37,925 nt of DNA from Candidatus Omnitrophota bacterium (GTDB taxonomy: Bacteria > Omnitrophota > Gorgyraeia > Zapsychrales > JAHFFX01), in assembly GCA_023247725.1 (NCBI GenBank), contig JAHFFW010000025.1, positions 1 to 37,925 on the forward strand, in the 5' to 3' direction. Of the stretch, positions 7,906-15,953 are shown piece by piece. Position 1 is the stretch's first letter; each line of letters starts with the position of its first letter. The position numbers and the translations under genes were made by a program. The notes beneath the pieces are model-generated. The model searched no databases, had not been told where the DNA came from, and worked only from the letters and a program-made list of their open reading frames with translations.

Positions 7906-9174
7906 CTACCCGTCGAATTTGTAAATAGTCAAACCCGAAAGGACCTTAGGATAAAAATAGGTCGTCTTAGGAGGCATGCGTTCGCCATTTAAGGCAATCT
8001 CTTTGAGCTGCTTGATGCGAACGGGATTGAGGATGAAGCTGGCATCGGCCTGATGGTCATCGACGAGCCACGTGGCTTGGGAAAAATCCTTGGTATAGAG
8101 GATGTCGTCGGATTTTATTCCCAATCGATCGATGATGAAGTGTTTTAAAATCGTGGCGTCCAAACGGCGGAAGGCCGCTGAACCTTCTTTGATTCGTTCA
8201 TCGATCAACATTTTGTTTTTCAATCGCAAAAGCCGCGGACCTTCCGAAGTATAAAGTCCAAAGGCATGCTCATTGAGTCCAGCCCGGGCTAATAACAAAA
8301 TCAAATCCTCTTTGGATTTGACTTTATCGATGCGAAAGTCTTCCTCGAGAAAATCCAGTTTTCCCGGCAGGCGGCGGAGCACTCGATGCAAAGGAAAGAT
8401 CTGCAGGTCCGGGGAATCCATATTGGTGAAATAGGTCATGACGTAATTGAAGGGCTCATCCCCATTGGCCTTTGTCCGCTTATTGAGTCTTTCTTTGCGA
8501 ATCTCTTGAGCGACTTTATATCGGTGATGCCCATCGGCAATAAAAAAATTTTGATTCTCCAGTTCCGTACTAATCGAAGCGATGAGAGCGGGATCCTCCA
8601 ATTTCCAGATGATATGGCGGACCTTGCCCTGATCGGTGACGTCGATCAGAGGCGTCGTCGTGACCACATCCTGGCGAAAAATTTTCTCCACTTTTTTATT
8701 CTTGTCCGAGAAACAGACGAAAATCGAACTCAAATTGGCCTTCAAGAAGCCCCACAATTGCTGCCGATCCTCAACGGCATGGCTGTGAGTATTCTCGTGA
8801 GGATAAACCCCCGCCTGGCCTTCTTGTTCTAATTTCAGGAGGGAGATAAATCCCAGACGGCTGTGTTTCTGTCCCAGAATGCTATATTCCTGCTTGTAAT
8901 AATAAAGGCAAGGCTTCGCATCTTCGATGAGAATTCCCTTTTCGATCCAGCCCTCAAAAATTTTTTTGGCCCGCGTGTATTTATTTTCTTCGCGATTGTC
9001 TCCCGAACGCTCTTTGCCCAGCTCAACCCAGATAAAATTATGCGGACTCAAATTGTGGTATTCATTTTGTTCTTCAGAAGAAATAACGTCATACGGCGGG
9101 CACATGACCAAAGAAAAATTGCTCACCTTGGCAGGGTTGTAGTGAAAGGCTTTAAATGGTTTGATTCTGGTCAT
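7906..9174 (-). CDS. DUF1015 family protein
   Basis: A 422-residue cytosolic protein of the DUF1015 family. Recognisable features are the N-terminal CPPYDVIS, a central PHENTHSHAVEDR segment, and the invariant ADGHHRYKVA (about 215-224), whose His/Asp/Arg cluster looks like an active or ligand-binding site. No transmembrane segment or signal peptide is visible. Biochemical function is not established as far as I know; a relationship to SerK/ParB-type kinases has been suggested for similar proteins, and I do not rely on it. The start overlaps the VanZ-like gene by 23 nt and has AGGAGG about 13 nt upstream. It lies in a VanZ-DUF1015-accD cluster. Confidence 0.85.
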   Translation of the reverse strand: MTRIKPFKAFHYNPAKVSNFSLVMCPPYDVISSEEQNEYHNLSPHNFIWVELGKERSGDNREENKYTRAKKIFEGWIEKGILIEDAKPCLYYYKQEYSILGQKHSRLGFISLLKLEQEGQAGVYPHENTHSHAVEDRQQLWGFLKANLSSIFVCFSDKNKKVEKIFRQDVVTTTPLIDVTDQGKVRHIIWKLEDPALIASISTELENQNFFIADGHHRYKVAQEIRKERLNKRTKANGDEPFNYVMTYFTNMDSPDLQIFPLHRVLRRLPGKLDFLEEDFRIDKVKSKEDLILLLARAGLNEHAFGLYTSEGPRLLRLKNKMLIDERIKEGSAAFRRLDATILKHFIIDRLGIKSDDILYTKDFSQATWLVDDHQADASFILNPVRIKQLKEIALNGERMPPKTTYFYPKVLSGLTIYKFDG

Positions 9175-9520
9175 GGGTATAAATCCAACCTCCTAAAAAA
9201 CCGCCAACGCCATCGGCCATCAAATCAAAAAAACTGCAATCCCTTCCCGGTACGAAACTCTGATGCCATTCATCCGTCATCCCATAAGCAATGGCTCCGG
9301 CCGTCACCATAACAATAATGACCCGCCGTTGCCAAAAGGGGATGGTTTTTCTGACGGCCCTAGCCAATAAGAACCCAAAAATGCCATATTCGATGGCATG
9401 AAGGATTTTATCGACGGGCAATATCCCCTGGAAAGGAAGATGCAAATTCGGCCGGGAAGATATGGTAAAGATCATACCAGAATAAAGAATAACGGGGAAC
9501 CAAAATTTCAGGATTCTCAT
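9152..9520 (-). CDS. VanZ-like membrane protein
   Basis: A 122-residue inner-membrane protein with four predicted helices (about 5-21, 40-56, 66-81, 98-112). It carries the VanZ-family signature DEWHQSFVPGR at 83-93, which is followed by DLMADGVGG. VanZ of Enterococcus gives low-level teicoplanin resistance; most homologues have no known role, so I do not infer resistance. The gene overlaps the DUF1015 gene downstream. It has no clear Shine-Dalgarno and begins 52 nt after fmdB. Confidence 0.85.
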   Translation of the reverse strand: MRILKFWFPVILYSGMIFTISSRPNLHLPFQGILPVDKILHAIEYGIFGFLLARAVRKTIPFWQRRVIIVMVTAGAIAYGMTDEWHQSFVPGRDCSFFDLMADGVGGFLGGWIYTHDQNQTI

Positions 9521-9572
9521 GGAATTTTCGGATTCGAATGAAAGCTTATGCCCGCATTAGATTAACGGCTTG

Positions 9573-9860
9573 TCAAGCAGCACACCCACAATTCGGAGAA
9601 CATCCGTGGGAGGAACCCGGTTGGGAAAGGGGAGAAACTTTATCTTTGGATGGTTTTTCATTGGCCGGAGCAGATTTTTTCTTGTAATCCGTTTCATAGA
9701 ATCCGCTCCCTTTGAAAATAATTCCACTACCGGTGCCAATGAGGCGGTGCAAGGCATTTTTTTTGCATATTGGACATTTCTTCAAACGATTTTCGTTGAT
9801 GGATTGCAGCTGCTCAAATTGATGGCCGCAATCCGCGCATTCATATTGATAGGTTGGCAT
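9573..9860 (-). CDS. FmdB-type zinc-ribbon protein
   Basis: A 95-residue protein starting MPTYQYECADCGHQFE, the hallmark of the FmdB putative regulatory family. CxxC pairs at 8-11 and 34-37 form one zinc ribbon. The tail is Ser/Pro/Lys-rich and ends in an extra cysteine cluster (HGCSPNCGCAA). Function is unknown; FmdB was linked to formamidase/amidase regulation in Methylophilus. The start is backed by AAGGAGA. A small ORF lies 41 nt upstream and VanZ 52 nt downstream. Confidence 0.88.
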   Translation of the reverse strand: MPTYQYECADCGHQFEQLQSINENRLKKCPICKKNALHRLIGTGSGIIFKGSGFYETDYKKKSAPANEKPSKDKVSPLSQPGSSHGCSPNCGCAA

Positions 9861-9901
9861 GGTTGATCTCCTTCTCGATACTCGTTTTTATCGCGGCCGA
9901 A

Positions 9902-10012
9902 CTATTCAGAACACTCGCCAACATAAGGGCACCGTGCTCTGTGAACGCTTATGGCAATTGCGAGCAGAAGAATCTTTGGTGCGATCGATTCCTTGTGATA
10001 AATAAGCTTCAT
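9902..10012 (-). CDS. 36-residue Cys-containing small ORF upstream of fmdB
   Basis: A short frame begins at the ATG at 10012 behind AAGGGGG, 6 nt upstream, and ends with TAG. The product begins MKLIYHKESIAPK, has a short hydrophobic stretch LLLAIAIS (15-22), and ends RARCPYVGECSE with two cysteines. The tail loosely resembles the CRF.P.CSEYA motif of YidD, but the protein is too short and the spacing differs. It could be a small membrane-associated metal- or redox-binding peptide co-transcribed with the zinc-ribbon fmdB gene. A possible promoter (TTGAGA, 17 nt, TTATCT) lies upstream. Coding status is unproven; the rest of the dnaJ-fmdB gap shows no other gene. Confidence 0.4.
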   Translation of the reverse strand: MKLIYHKESIAPKILLLAIAISVHRARCPYVGECSE

Positions 10013-10127
10013 AGTTATCCCCCTTGGTTTCATAACCGGTGAATCGAGACGGCTGGGTAGATAACCGATGTGTTAATATCTTCTCAATGAGCACAAAGTC
10101 ATGTGACGGGAGGGCATGACCTGATGA

Positions 10128-11270
10128 CTACTTAAACACGTTCTTAATCTTATCCGCAAATGAACTGGAATTTCCAGTTTCTTCTCCGCTCACACGGGCA
10201 TATTCCTCTAACAAACGTCTTTGTTCTTCAGAAAGCCGGGTTGGAACCTGTAGCATGACGCGAACATATTGGTCACCGTGGCTGGTCCCATTTAAATCCG
10301 GCATCCCTTTATTTCTTAACCGGAAGATCCTGCCACTCTGAGTCCCGGCGGGAATTTTCATACTTACGGGACCACTTAAAGTAGGAACTGATACCTCTGC
10401 TCCTAAAGCCGCCTTGACAAAACTCACCGGAAGCTGCATGTGCAAATCACTGCCATTGCGCTGAAAAATCGCATGCGGACGAATTCTCAAAGAAACATAA
10501 AGATCTCCTCGACCTGCCGTGCCCGCCTCGCCTTCTGTGCGTAATCGTAATTGAGAATCATTGTCCACCCCGGCGGGAATATCCACCTCAATGGTCCGAA
10601 CGACTCTGACGGAACCCTTTCCGCCGCACTTCGGACAGTATTCGGTGATGATTTTGCCTTCGCCGCCGCACTGATGGCAGGTTTGAGCCATACGAAAAAA
10701 CCCGCTCGACATCACAATCTGTCCCTGCCCTTTGCACGTTGGACAAGTTTTGGATTTGCTGCCCGGTTTGGCGCCCGACCCATGGCAGACATCGCACAAA
10801 TCATTGCGCGGAACCCGGATTTCTTTTTTAATCCCCGAATAGGCTTCCTCTAACGTCAAATCCATCTCATAGTGAATGTCCCGTCCTCGTCGAGCCCGCC
10901 GTCCACCAGCCGCAGGGCTGCCTGCGAAGATATCAAATCCACCCTCGCCAAAAAATCGGCTAAAAATATCTCCCAATCCTGCGCCTTCAAAAACACTGCT
11001 AAAATCTGCTCCCCGAAAAATATCTTCGGCGGTATATCTCTGATCGATTCCAGCGTGACCATATTGGTCATACATGGCTCGCTTCTGCGGATCGGAGAGG
11101 ACACCGTAGGCTTCGGAAATCTCCTTGAATTTTTCTTCGGCCTCTTTCTTTTTATCTTCGGGAACGCGGTCCGGATGGTGCGACAAGGCCAAGGATCGAT
11201 AAGCCTTTTTGATATCTTGAAGCGTGGCGGTTTTGGGGACGCCAAGTATTTCGTAATAATCTTTTTTCAT
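10128..11270 (-). CDS. dnaJ: Chaperone DnaJ (Hsp40, type I)
   Basis: DnaJ delivers unfolded substrates to DnaK and stimulates its ATPase. The full type I layout is visible: J domain with HPD at 32-34, a Gly/Phe linker (about 75-120), four CxxCxGxG zinc motifs ([32 protein letters not shown]), and two C-terminal beta-barrel domains with the dimerisation tail. Length 380 is standard. It is the last gene of hrcA-grpE-dnaK-dnaJ, separated from dnaK by 108 nt containing a small hairpin. No good Shine-Dalgarno precedes the ATG, so initiation may be modest. Confidence 0.96.
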   Translation of the reverse strand: MKKDYYEILGVPKTATLQDIKKAYRSLALSHHPDRVPEDKKKEAEEKFKEISEAYGVLSDPQKRAMYDQYGHAGIDQRYTAEDIFRGADFSSVFEGAGLGDIFSRFFGEGGFDIFAGSPAAGGRRARRGRDIHYEMDLTLEEAYSGIKKEIRVPRNDLCDVCHGSGAKPGSKSKTCPTCKGQGQIVMSSGFFRMAQTCHQCGGEGKIITEYCPKCGGKGSVRVVRTIEVDIPAGVDNDSQLRLRTEGEAGTAGRGDLYVSLRIRPHAIFQRNGSDLHMQLPVSFVKAALGAEVSVPTLSGPVSMKIPAGTQSGRIFRLRNKGMPDLNGTSHGDQYVRVMLQVPTRLSEEQRRLLEEYARVSGEETGNSSSFADKIKNVFK

Positions 11271-11280
11271 GATGTCGAAT

Positions 11281-11299
11281 AAAAGGGCACCTAGCGCCC
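11281..11299 (-). terminator. Weak hairpin plus U-tract between dnaK and dnaJ
   Basis: Minus strand GGGCGC/GTGCCC (6 bp including one G-U) with a 3-nt loop is followed by TTTTATT, 14 nt before the dnaJ ATG region. It could act as a partial terminator or an RNA processing site that lowers dnaJ relative to dnaK. Confidence 0.35.
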
Positions 11300-11378
11300 A
11301 ACTCCTTGCGTCCAGTTAATGAATTTCGGCTGGGAGCAGAGAGCTAGGCAACAAGGAGCCCGGCTGCAGTCAATTCAA

Positions 11379-13316
11379 TTACTTCTCATCCTTTGCCTTA
11401 AAATCCGCGTCGATAATGTCGTCGTTGCCGCCTTTGCTACCGTCAGGCCTTTCTTGTTGTTGACCCGTCTGGCCAGCATTATTCTCGAAATTTTCAGCGC
11501 CTTGAGCCCCGGCCGTTTTGCCTTGGGCCTGCTGCGAAGCCGACGATTTATAAATTTGTTCAGCAAGTTTATGGCTGGCCTGCTGCAGAGATTCCATCCC
11601 TTGTTTAATGCGCGACAAATCTTTGGAATTGATCGCCTCCTTCAAAGAAGCCAATTCTTTCTCGATCGCCTGTTTATCCGAGGCCGGAACCTTATCCGCA
11701 TATTCCTTAAGGGATTTCTCCGTCGTATACATAAGACTATTCGCCTGATTGACGGTTTCAGTCTCCTCTTTCTTTTTCCGATCAGCATCAGCGAATTTTT
11801 CTGCTTCCTTCACCATCTTCTGGATCTCCGCATCGGAAAGTTTATGCGGGGCGGTGATGCGGATGGATTGCTCTTTGCCCGTCCCCTTGTCTTTGGCGGA
11901 AACGTGCACGATCCCATTCTGATCGATATCAAAGGTGACTTCAATCTGCGGAAGTCCGCGCGGTGCCGGAGGAAGTCCGACGAGGTCAAACCGGCCCAAT
12001 TCCGTGTTATCGTTGGCCATTTGCCGTTCGCCCTGCAAGACCCGGATGGTCACGGCGGGCTGGTTGTCTTCGGCAGTTGAAAAAATCTGGCTCTTTTTGG
12101 TTGGGATGGTGGTATTGCGCTCAATCAACTTTGTAAAGACACCGCCCAGCGTTTCAATTCCTAACGATAACGGAGTAACGTCGAGCAACAGCACTTCTTT
12201 GGCTTCGCCCTTGATAATGGAGGCTTGAACGGCCGCGCCTAATGCCACGCATTCCATGGGATCAATCCCGCGTTCGATCTTTTGCCCGACTTCTTTTTCC
12301 ACAAACTGCTGAACAATGGGCATGCGGGTGGGACCGCCGACCATAATGACTTTGTCCACCTTGATGTCCCCGCCAATCTTGGCCGAGGCATCCTTGACGG
12401 CCTGACGAATCGGTCCGCGGCAACGATCCACAATGCCGGAGACCAAATCTTCCAGTTTGGCCCGATCAATGCTCATGGTCAAATGCTTTGGTCCCGTGGC
12501 ATCCGCGGTAATAAAGGGAAGATTGATATCCGTCGAGACCGTGCTCGAAAGCTCCACCTTCGCCTTCTCGGCGGCTTCCCTTAAACGCTGGAATGCCATC
12601 CGGTCATTTTTCAAATCAATGCCGCTTTCTTTTTTGAACTCATTGATGATGTGGTCAATGAGGGCATTATCCATATCCGTGCCGCCGAGTTGAGTGTCGC
12701 CACTCGTCGAAAGAACTTCAAAGGTGGCGGCCTTGTGCGTATCGTCCCAACCCATTTCCAGGATCGTCACATCGAGAGTTCCTCCGCCTAAATCAAAAAC
12801 CATGATCTTCTGTTCTTTACCCGCCTTGTCCAGACCATACGCCAAACACGCAGCGGTGGGTTCATTGATGATGCGAAGGACCTTGAGACCCGCAATCTCA
12901 CCGGCATCCTTGGTCGCCTGCCGCTGATTGTCATTAAAATACGCCGGAACCGTGATGACGGCTTCCTCGACCTTATCCCCAAGATATTTCTCGGCATCGT
13001 TTTTAATTTTTTGCAGGATAAAGGCCGCGATCTGTTGCGGAGTATATTCCTTGCCGAAAACCTTGAACTTATGATCGGTTCCCATCTTGCGTTTGGCCGC
13101 ATAGACGGTTCCTTCTGGGTTGATGGCCGCTTGCCGGCGGGCCGGTTCTCCAACGAGTCTTTGCCCGTCTTTTGTAAAAGCAACAAACGAAGGAAAGGCC
13201 TTGCCTGAGGCAACGCCCGCTCCCTCCGCCGACGGGATAATGACCGGTCGGCCACCTTCCATGACCGCGGTAGCGGAGTTTGATGTCCCTAGATCGATTC
13301 CTATCACTTTAGCCAT
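11379..13316 (-). CDS. dnaK: Chaperone DnaK (Hsp70)
   Basis: Main Hsp70 ATP-dependent foldase. The 645 residues comprise the nucleotide-binding domain ([13 protein letters not shown] at the start, then [13 protein letters not shown] and GGPTRMP), the substrate-binding beta-sandwich ([11 protein letters not shown]) and a helical lid. A Gln/Gly-rich linker leads to the tail [14 protein letters not shown]. The start is the ATG at 13316 with AAGGAGG 9 nt upstream; the open frame further upstream lacks a signal. It lies 93 nt after grpE in the CIRCE-controlled operon. Confidence 0.97.
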   Translation of the reverse strand: MAKVIGIDLGTSNSATAVMEGGRPVIIPSAEGAGVASGKAFPSFVAFTKDGQRLVGEPARRQAAINPEGTVYAAKRKMGTDHKFKVFGKEYTPQQIAAFILQKIKNDAEKYLGDKVEEAVITVPAYFNDNQRQATKDAGEIAGLKVLRIINEPTAACLAYGLDKAGKEQKIMVFDLGGGTLDVTILEMGWDDTHKAATFEVLSTSGDTQLGGTDMDNALIDHIINEFKKESGIDLKNDRMAFQRLREAAEKAKVELSSTVSTDINLPFITADATGPKHLTMSIDRAKLEDLVSGIVDRCRGPIRQAVKDASAKIGGDIKVDKVIMVGGPTRMPIVQQFVEKEVGQKIERGIDPMECVALGAAVQASIIKGEAKEVLLLDVTPLSLGIETLGGVFTKLIERNTTIPTKKSQIFSTAEDNQPAVTIRVLQGERQMANDNTELGRFDLVGLPPAPRGLPQIEVTFDIDQNGIVHVSAKDKGTGKEQSIRITAPHKLSDAEIQKMVKEAEKFADADRKKKEETETVNQANSLMYTTEKSLKEYADKVPASDKQAIEKELASLKEAINSKDLSRIKQGMESLQQASHKLAEQIYKSSASQQAQGKTAGAQGAENFENNAGQTGQQQERPDGSKGGNDDIIDADFKAKDEK

Positions 13317-13409
13317 TGGTTGTTCCTCCTTCAGTGTCGGCAAAATTTATTCATGAATCAATTAGTTTGCCGACGGATGAGTCCGATATTACGCGAACGA
13401 TTTTTTGAA

Positions 13410-14045
13410 CTAATCCTTTTTCGGTTCGGTTGACTTCTTTTGTGCCACCTTGACTTTGGCGGTCCGTAACACCCGATCACCAAACAGATAGCCTTTCTGA
13501 AACTCCTCAACCACGGTGTGCTCGGGATGTTCATTCGTCTCTTGTTGCATCAGGGCCTCATGGACGTGAGGATCAAATTTTTTTCCTTTTGCTTCAATGG
13601 GCCGGACCTGATTCTTTTTTAACATCTCGTAAAGCTGGGCCATCACCATTTCAATGCCTTTGAGGAAGGCACTGTAATCCTCATGATTGGCCTTGGCTGC
13701 ATCGACGGAGCGCTCCAAATTATCCAGGGTGTTCAGGAAATCGCTGAGCAGGGCTTCGTTGGCATATTTGACAAATTCCGCTTTTTCCCGTTCGGCGCGT
13801 TTGCGGGCATTTTCAAATTCTGCCAAAAGACGCATGTACTTGTCCTTCCAATCCGCCGCCTCAGCCGCCAATTTTTGGTATTCGTCTGGCTTGGCCGTTT
13901 CGGTTTTATCTTCGGTGGAATTCCCCGACGAAGCAGATTTGGGGCTCTCGCCCGGGAGCTCCGACTGGTCCAATGATTCTGGTTCATTGGACTCATTTGC
14001 CTGCGCTTCCTTTTTAGCTTTCCGCTCCGAGAACAAAGAACACAT
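13410..14045 (-). CDS. grpE: Nucleotide exchange factor GrpE
   Basis: GrpE releases ADP from DnaK and acts as a thermosensor through its long helices. The 211-residue protein has a low-complexity acidic/Ser N-terminus (1-55), a long coiled coil (about 56-110, DWKDKYMRLLAEFENARKR), and the C-terminal beta domain ending GYLFGDRVLRTAKVKVA. It starts 25 nt after hrcA with only a weak ribosome-binding site, suggesting coupling within the operon. Confidence 0.95.
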   Translation of the reverse strand: MCSLFSERKAKKEAQANESNEPESLDQSELPGESPKSASSGNSTEDKTETAKPDEYQKLAAEAADWKDKYMRLLAEFENARKRAEREKAEFVKYANEALLSDFLNTLDNLERSVDAAKANHEDYSAFLKGIEMVMAQLYEMLKKNQVRPIEAKGKKFDPHVHEALMQQETNEHPEHTVVEEFQKGYLFGDRVLRTAKVKVAQKKSTEPKKD

Positions 14046-14070
14046 TTTTCGCAGATTCCGTTTAAGGCGT

Positions 14071-14805
14071 TTAGAGAATTTCCTCTATGAGCGCCGAAAT
14101 GTAATCCAGTGTACTGACCACCCTCTCATAATCCATGCGAGTCGGTCCTAAAACGGCGATGCGACCGCTGATGCCTCTGGCCTTCTCAAATTTGGAAATC
14201 GCCAGCGAACACGTTTCGATCCTGGAACAGGAGATTTCATGACCAATATAGATTTCAATTTTATTTTGCAAACCGCGGTTAATGACCTCCAAAAGTCGTT
14301 CCTTCTCTTCTAAAATTTCCAGGATATCCTGAATTTTTTTGTAATCCTGAAATTCCGGATAACCAGCGACAAAATTGGTCCCTCGACAGTAAACCTGATC
14401 CGGTCGACCATCCACAGAAATAATACTCGGGTAATGGGTCAAATCCGCTACGACCGCCGAGGTTTTTTCTAACAGCCGCTCTAATTCCAGAATTTGGTTT
14501 CGGTATTCCGCCTTGATGCGTTTTTTTTCACCTTCCAGAAGCTGAATTTCCTCCATGAGATGATCCACATAATACCGATAGCCGGCCTCGGTGGGAATTC
14601 GACCAGCGGAGGTGTGCGGATGGGTCAGATACCCCAAGTCTTCCAATTCCGCCAAGATATTGCGGATCGTGGCTGGGCTAAGATCCAATCGGTATTCGTC
14701 CACAATGAGAGCCGAGCTCACCGGATTAATGGTTTTGACATACTTCTGTACCACAATCCCTAAGACTTTATCTTTTCTTTCTTTAAAATCTAAGCGCTTA
14801 TTCAT
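14071..14805 (-). CDS. hrcA: Heat-inducible transcription repressor HrcA, shortened
   Basis: HrcA binds CIRCE and represses the groE/dnaK heat-shock operons; in Bacillus it needs GroEL to fold. The N-terminal winged helix is intact (VSSALIVDEYRLDLSPATIR, then TSAGRIPTEAGYRYYVD). The C-terminal signature is also present (NFVAGYPEF, YIGHE, GRIAVLGPTRMDYERV). The protein has only about 244-252 residues against about 340 for the family. The segment that normally holds the first half of the GAF-like domain and the inserted dimerisation domain is absent: LTHYPSII runs almost directly into GTNFVAGYPEF. The reading frame is continuous. The start used is ATG at 14805; an in-frame TTG at 14829 lies closer to CIRCE. 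First gene of hrcA-grpE-dnaK-dnaJ. Confidence 0.92.
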   Translation of the reverse strand: MNKRLDFKERKDKVLGIVVQKYVKTINPVSSALIVDEYRLDLSPATIRNILAELEDLGYLTHPHTSAGRIPTEAGYRYYVDHLMEEIQLLEGEKKRIKAEYRNQILELERLLEKTSAVVADLTHYPSIISVDGRPDQVYCRGTNFVAGYPEFQDYKKIQDILEILEEKERLLEVINRGLQNKIEIYIGHEISCSRIETCSLAISKFEKARGISGRIAVLGPTRMDYERVVSTLDYISALIEEIL

Positions 14806-14837
14806 AGCGTTCGCTTTCTTCCGATCCAATCTTTAAA

Positions 14838-14864
14838 TTAGCACTCTTGATGGTAGAATGCTAA
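14838..14864 (-). promoter_or_regulatory. CIRCE operator
   Basis: TTAGCACTC-N9-GAATGCTAA matches the CIRCE consensus (TTAGCACTC-N9-GAGTGCTAA) with a single mismatch. It covers roughly +1 to +27 of the predicted hrcA transcript, so HrcA bound here would block its own operon. Confidence 0.95.
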
Positions 14865-14870
14865 TGCGGA

Positions 14871-14899
14871 ATTATAAAAAATTTTTTTCAATTTGTCAA
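14871..14899 (-). promoter_or_regulatory. Consensus promoter of hrcA-grpE-dnaK-dnaJ
   Basis: TTGACA (14894-14899), a 17-nt spacer and TATAAT (14871-14876) match the sigma-70 consensus exactly. With CIRCE at the start site, this is the classical arrangement for a vegetative promoter repressed by HrcA. Confidence 0.93.
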
Positions 14900-14980
14900 A
14901 TATTCTTTTTGCCAAAAATGAGGAAGAACGACGCTAAAGCAAGGTCGAAGGATCTCGAAAGCAAGAACCTTCGTCCTGCG

Positions 14981-15439
14981 CTATTCGGAAAGAAATGGAT
15001 CGGATGTGAATCGGAGCTTTACTTGCGGGTGAAGCAAATAAAAAATCACCCCAAATAACCAAAGGATATAAATGGGAATAAGACCGCCGAGGATGGCCTT
15101 GAAAGTTCCAGGGGAAAGATGATACTCAAGGCTTTTGTTCGCAATGATCACATTGAACGAGGGGCCGCTTAAAGAATATATGGCCCAAAGCACCCACAAA
15201 AAATGCAGGGCGAATAGTCCAACGGTTAGGGATCTTGCCCAGGGGCGGAGCCGCAAAAGCCCAATGGCACAGACAATCCCACTCAAATAAAATCCCCATT
15301 CCAGAGTTGCCAATGGCGACATGAGAACTTCTATTCCCTGTTGGTAATCCCGGTAAAAACCAGGCAAAGGCAAAAGAAACATCCATAAAGCGATGATCTT
15401 TATTCCACGCGACTTTTGTTGGATGCCTTCTTCAAACAT
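14981..15439 (-). CDS. Hypothetical four-helix membrane protein
   Basis: A 152-residue protein I do not recognise. It has four hydrophobic segments (about 13-27, 45-62, 72-92, 113-135) joined by short loops, a basic first loop and a charged C-terminus. This fits a small inner-membrane protein with both ends in the cytoplasm. It has its own candidate promoter and an 11-bp direct repeat just before the start codon. The next gene downstream is hrcA, which has its own promoter, so there is no reason to link the two functionally. Confidence 0.65.
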   Translation of the reverse strand: MFEEGIQQKSRGIKIIALWMFLLPLPGFYRDYQQGIEVLMSPLATLEWGFYLSGIVCAIGLLRLRPWARSLTVGLFALHFLWVLWAIYSLSGPSFNVIIANKSLEYHLSPGTFKAILGGLIPIYILWLFGVIFYLLHPQVKLRFTSDPFLSE

Positions 15440-15452
15440 GAATTCACTTAAG

Positions 15453-15477
15453 TTATTTCCGTGGATTTATTTCCGTG
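15453..15477. repeat. 11-bp direct repeat in the 5' UTR of the membrane protein gene
   Basis: TTATTTCCGTG occurs twice with a 14-nt period (15453-15463 and 15467-15477), starting 14 nt before the ATG at 15439. Its position over the ribosome-binding region suggests a protein- or RNA-binding site. Chance duplication is possible. Confidence 0.4.
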
Positions 15478-15503
15478 AAAAAAATCGAGTTATGAATGGC
15501 GAT

Positions 15504-15532
15504 ATCTTACAATAAAATAAAATTTTTGACCA
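15504..15532 (-). promoter_or_regulatory. Candidate promoter of the four-helix membrane protein
   Basis: TGGTCA (15527-15532), a 17-nt AT-rich spacer and TAAGAT (15504-15509) on the minus strand put the start near 15497, about 58 nt before the ATG. The -35 box matches the consensus at four of six positions. Confidence 0.45.
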
Positions 15533-15571
15533 GTTTTTTATGGGGAAAGGAGATTCGGTTGTCGCAGATAT

Positions 15572-15916
15572 TTATTCAGAAGGATTCCAGTGAGCGATTT
15601 TGACCGTGCACCGATCTCCATCGTTCCAAGGCCAAAACATGGCGCAGTTTTGAAAGCCTAGGTTTTCGTTGTAATAAAGGGTCTGATACTGTCTGACTCC
15701 TCCCCAGCGAGCAGCATGCCGTTTGTCTTCCAGAGAAGGATTTTGACCGGGGGACTTGAATTCCTTGCCAAAGAATTCCTGGAGGATTAAATGCAACGGG
15801 GTGATCTGATTACTCTCAATGACAAACTCCTTCATGTCCTCCTCATCAATCCTTGACTCGAACACAGGGATTTTGCGAATTTCGTTCAGTAAGCCTTCGA
15901 AAGTCAGTGTGGGCAT
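15572..15916 (-). CDS. Hypothetical 114-residue protein
   Basis: Not recognised. It is a soluble, mildly acidic protein with several Trp residues near the C-terminus (ARWGG, MFWPWNDGDRCTVKIAHWN). That end looks like a compact beta-rich fold, while the N-terminus (LLNEIRKIPVF, ESRIDEEDMKEFV) is probably helical. There is no signal peptide. It lies 37 nt downstream of the two-receiver response regulator and may be co-transcribed with it. Confidence 0.6.
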   Translation of the reverse strand: MPTLTFEGLLNEIRKIPVFESRIDEEDMKEFVIESNQITPLHLILQEFFGKEFKSPGQNPSLEDKRHAARWGGVRQYQTLYYNENLGFQNCAMFWPWNDGDRCTVKIAHWNPSE

Positions 15917-15953
15917 GATGCTTTTTGACTAAAACGATTTTCTTTAAAAAATT

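Noticed and set aside
9540-9572. TTGACA before the VanZ-like gene as a promoter
   Set aside because: It overlaps the fmdB stop codon and no -10 box lies 15-19 nt downstream; the nearest candidate is 22 nt away.
9906-10094. 62-codon frame in the dnaJ-fmdB gap, in a different frame from the 36-residue ORF
   Set aside because: No ribosome-binding site and no plausible protein character (Arg/Ser-rich, no motif); the 36-residue frame has better signals.
9861-10127. Considered whether the dnaJ-fmdB gap holds a tRNA or other structured RNA
   Set aside because: No T-loop, anticodon stem or cloverleaf spacing could be laid out on either strand; only short imperfect stems are present.
11285-11370. 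Repeated CTCCTTG/CAAGGAG and CCTAGC/GCTAGG pairs in the dnaK-dnaJ gap as a mobile element
   Set aside because: The pairs are short and imperfectly ordered, and no copy was noticed elsewhere in the window.
11319-12080. 253-codon plus-strand frame opposite dnaK
   Set aside because: Antisense open frames opposite dnaK are common because of its codon bias; dnaK itself is complete here.
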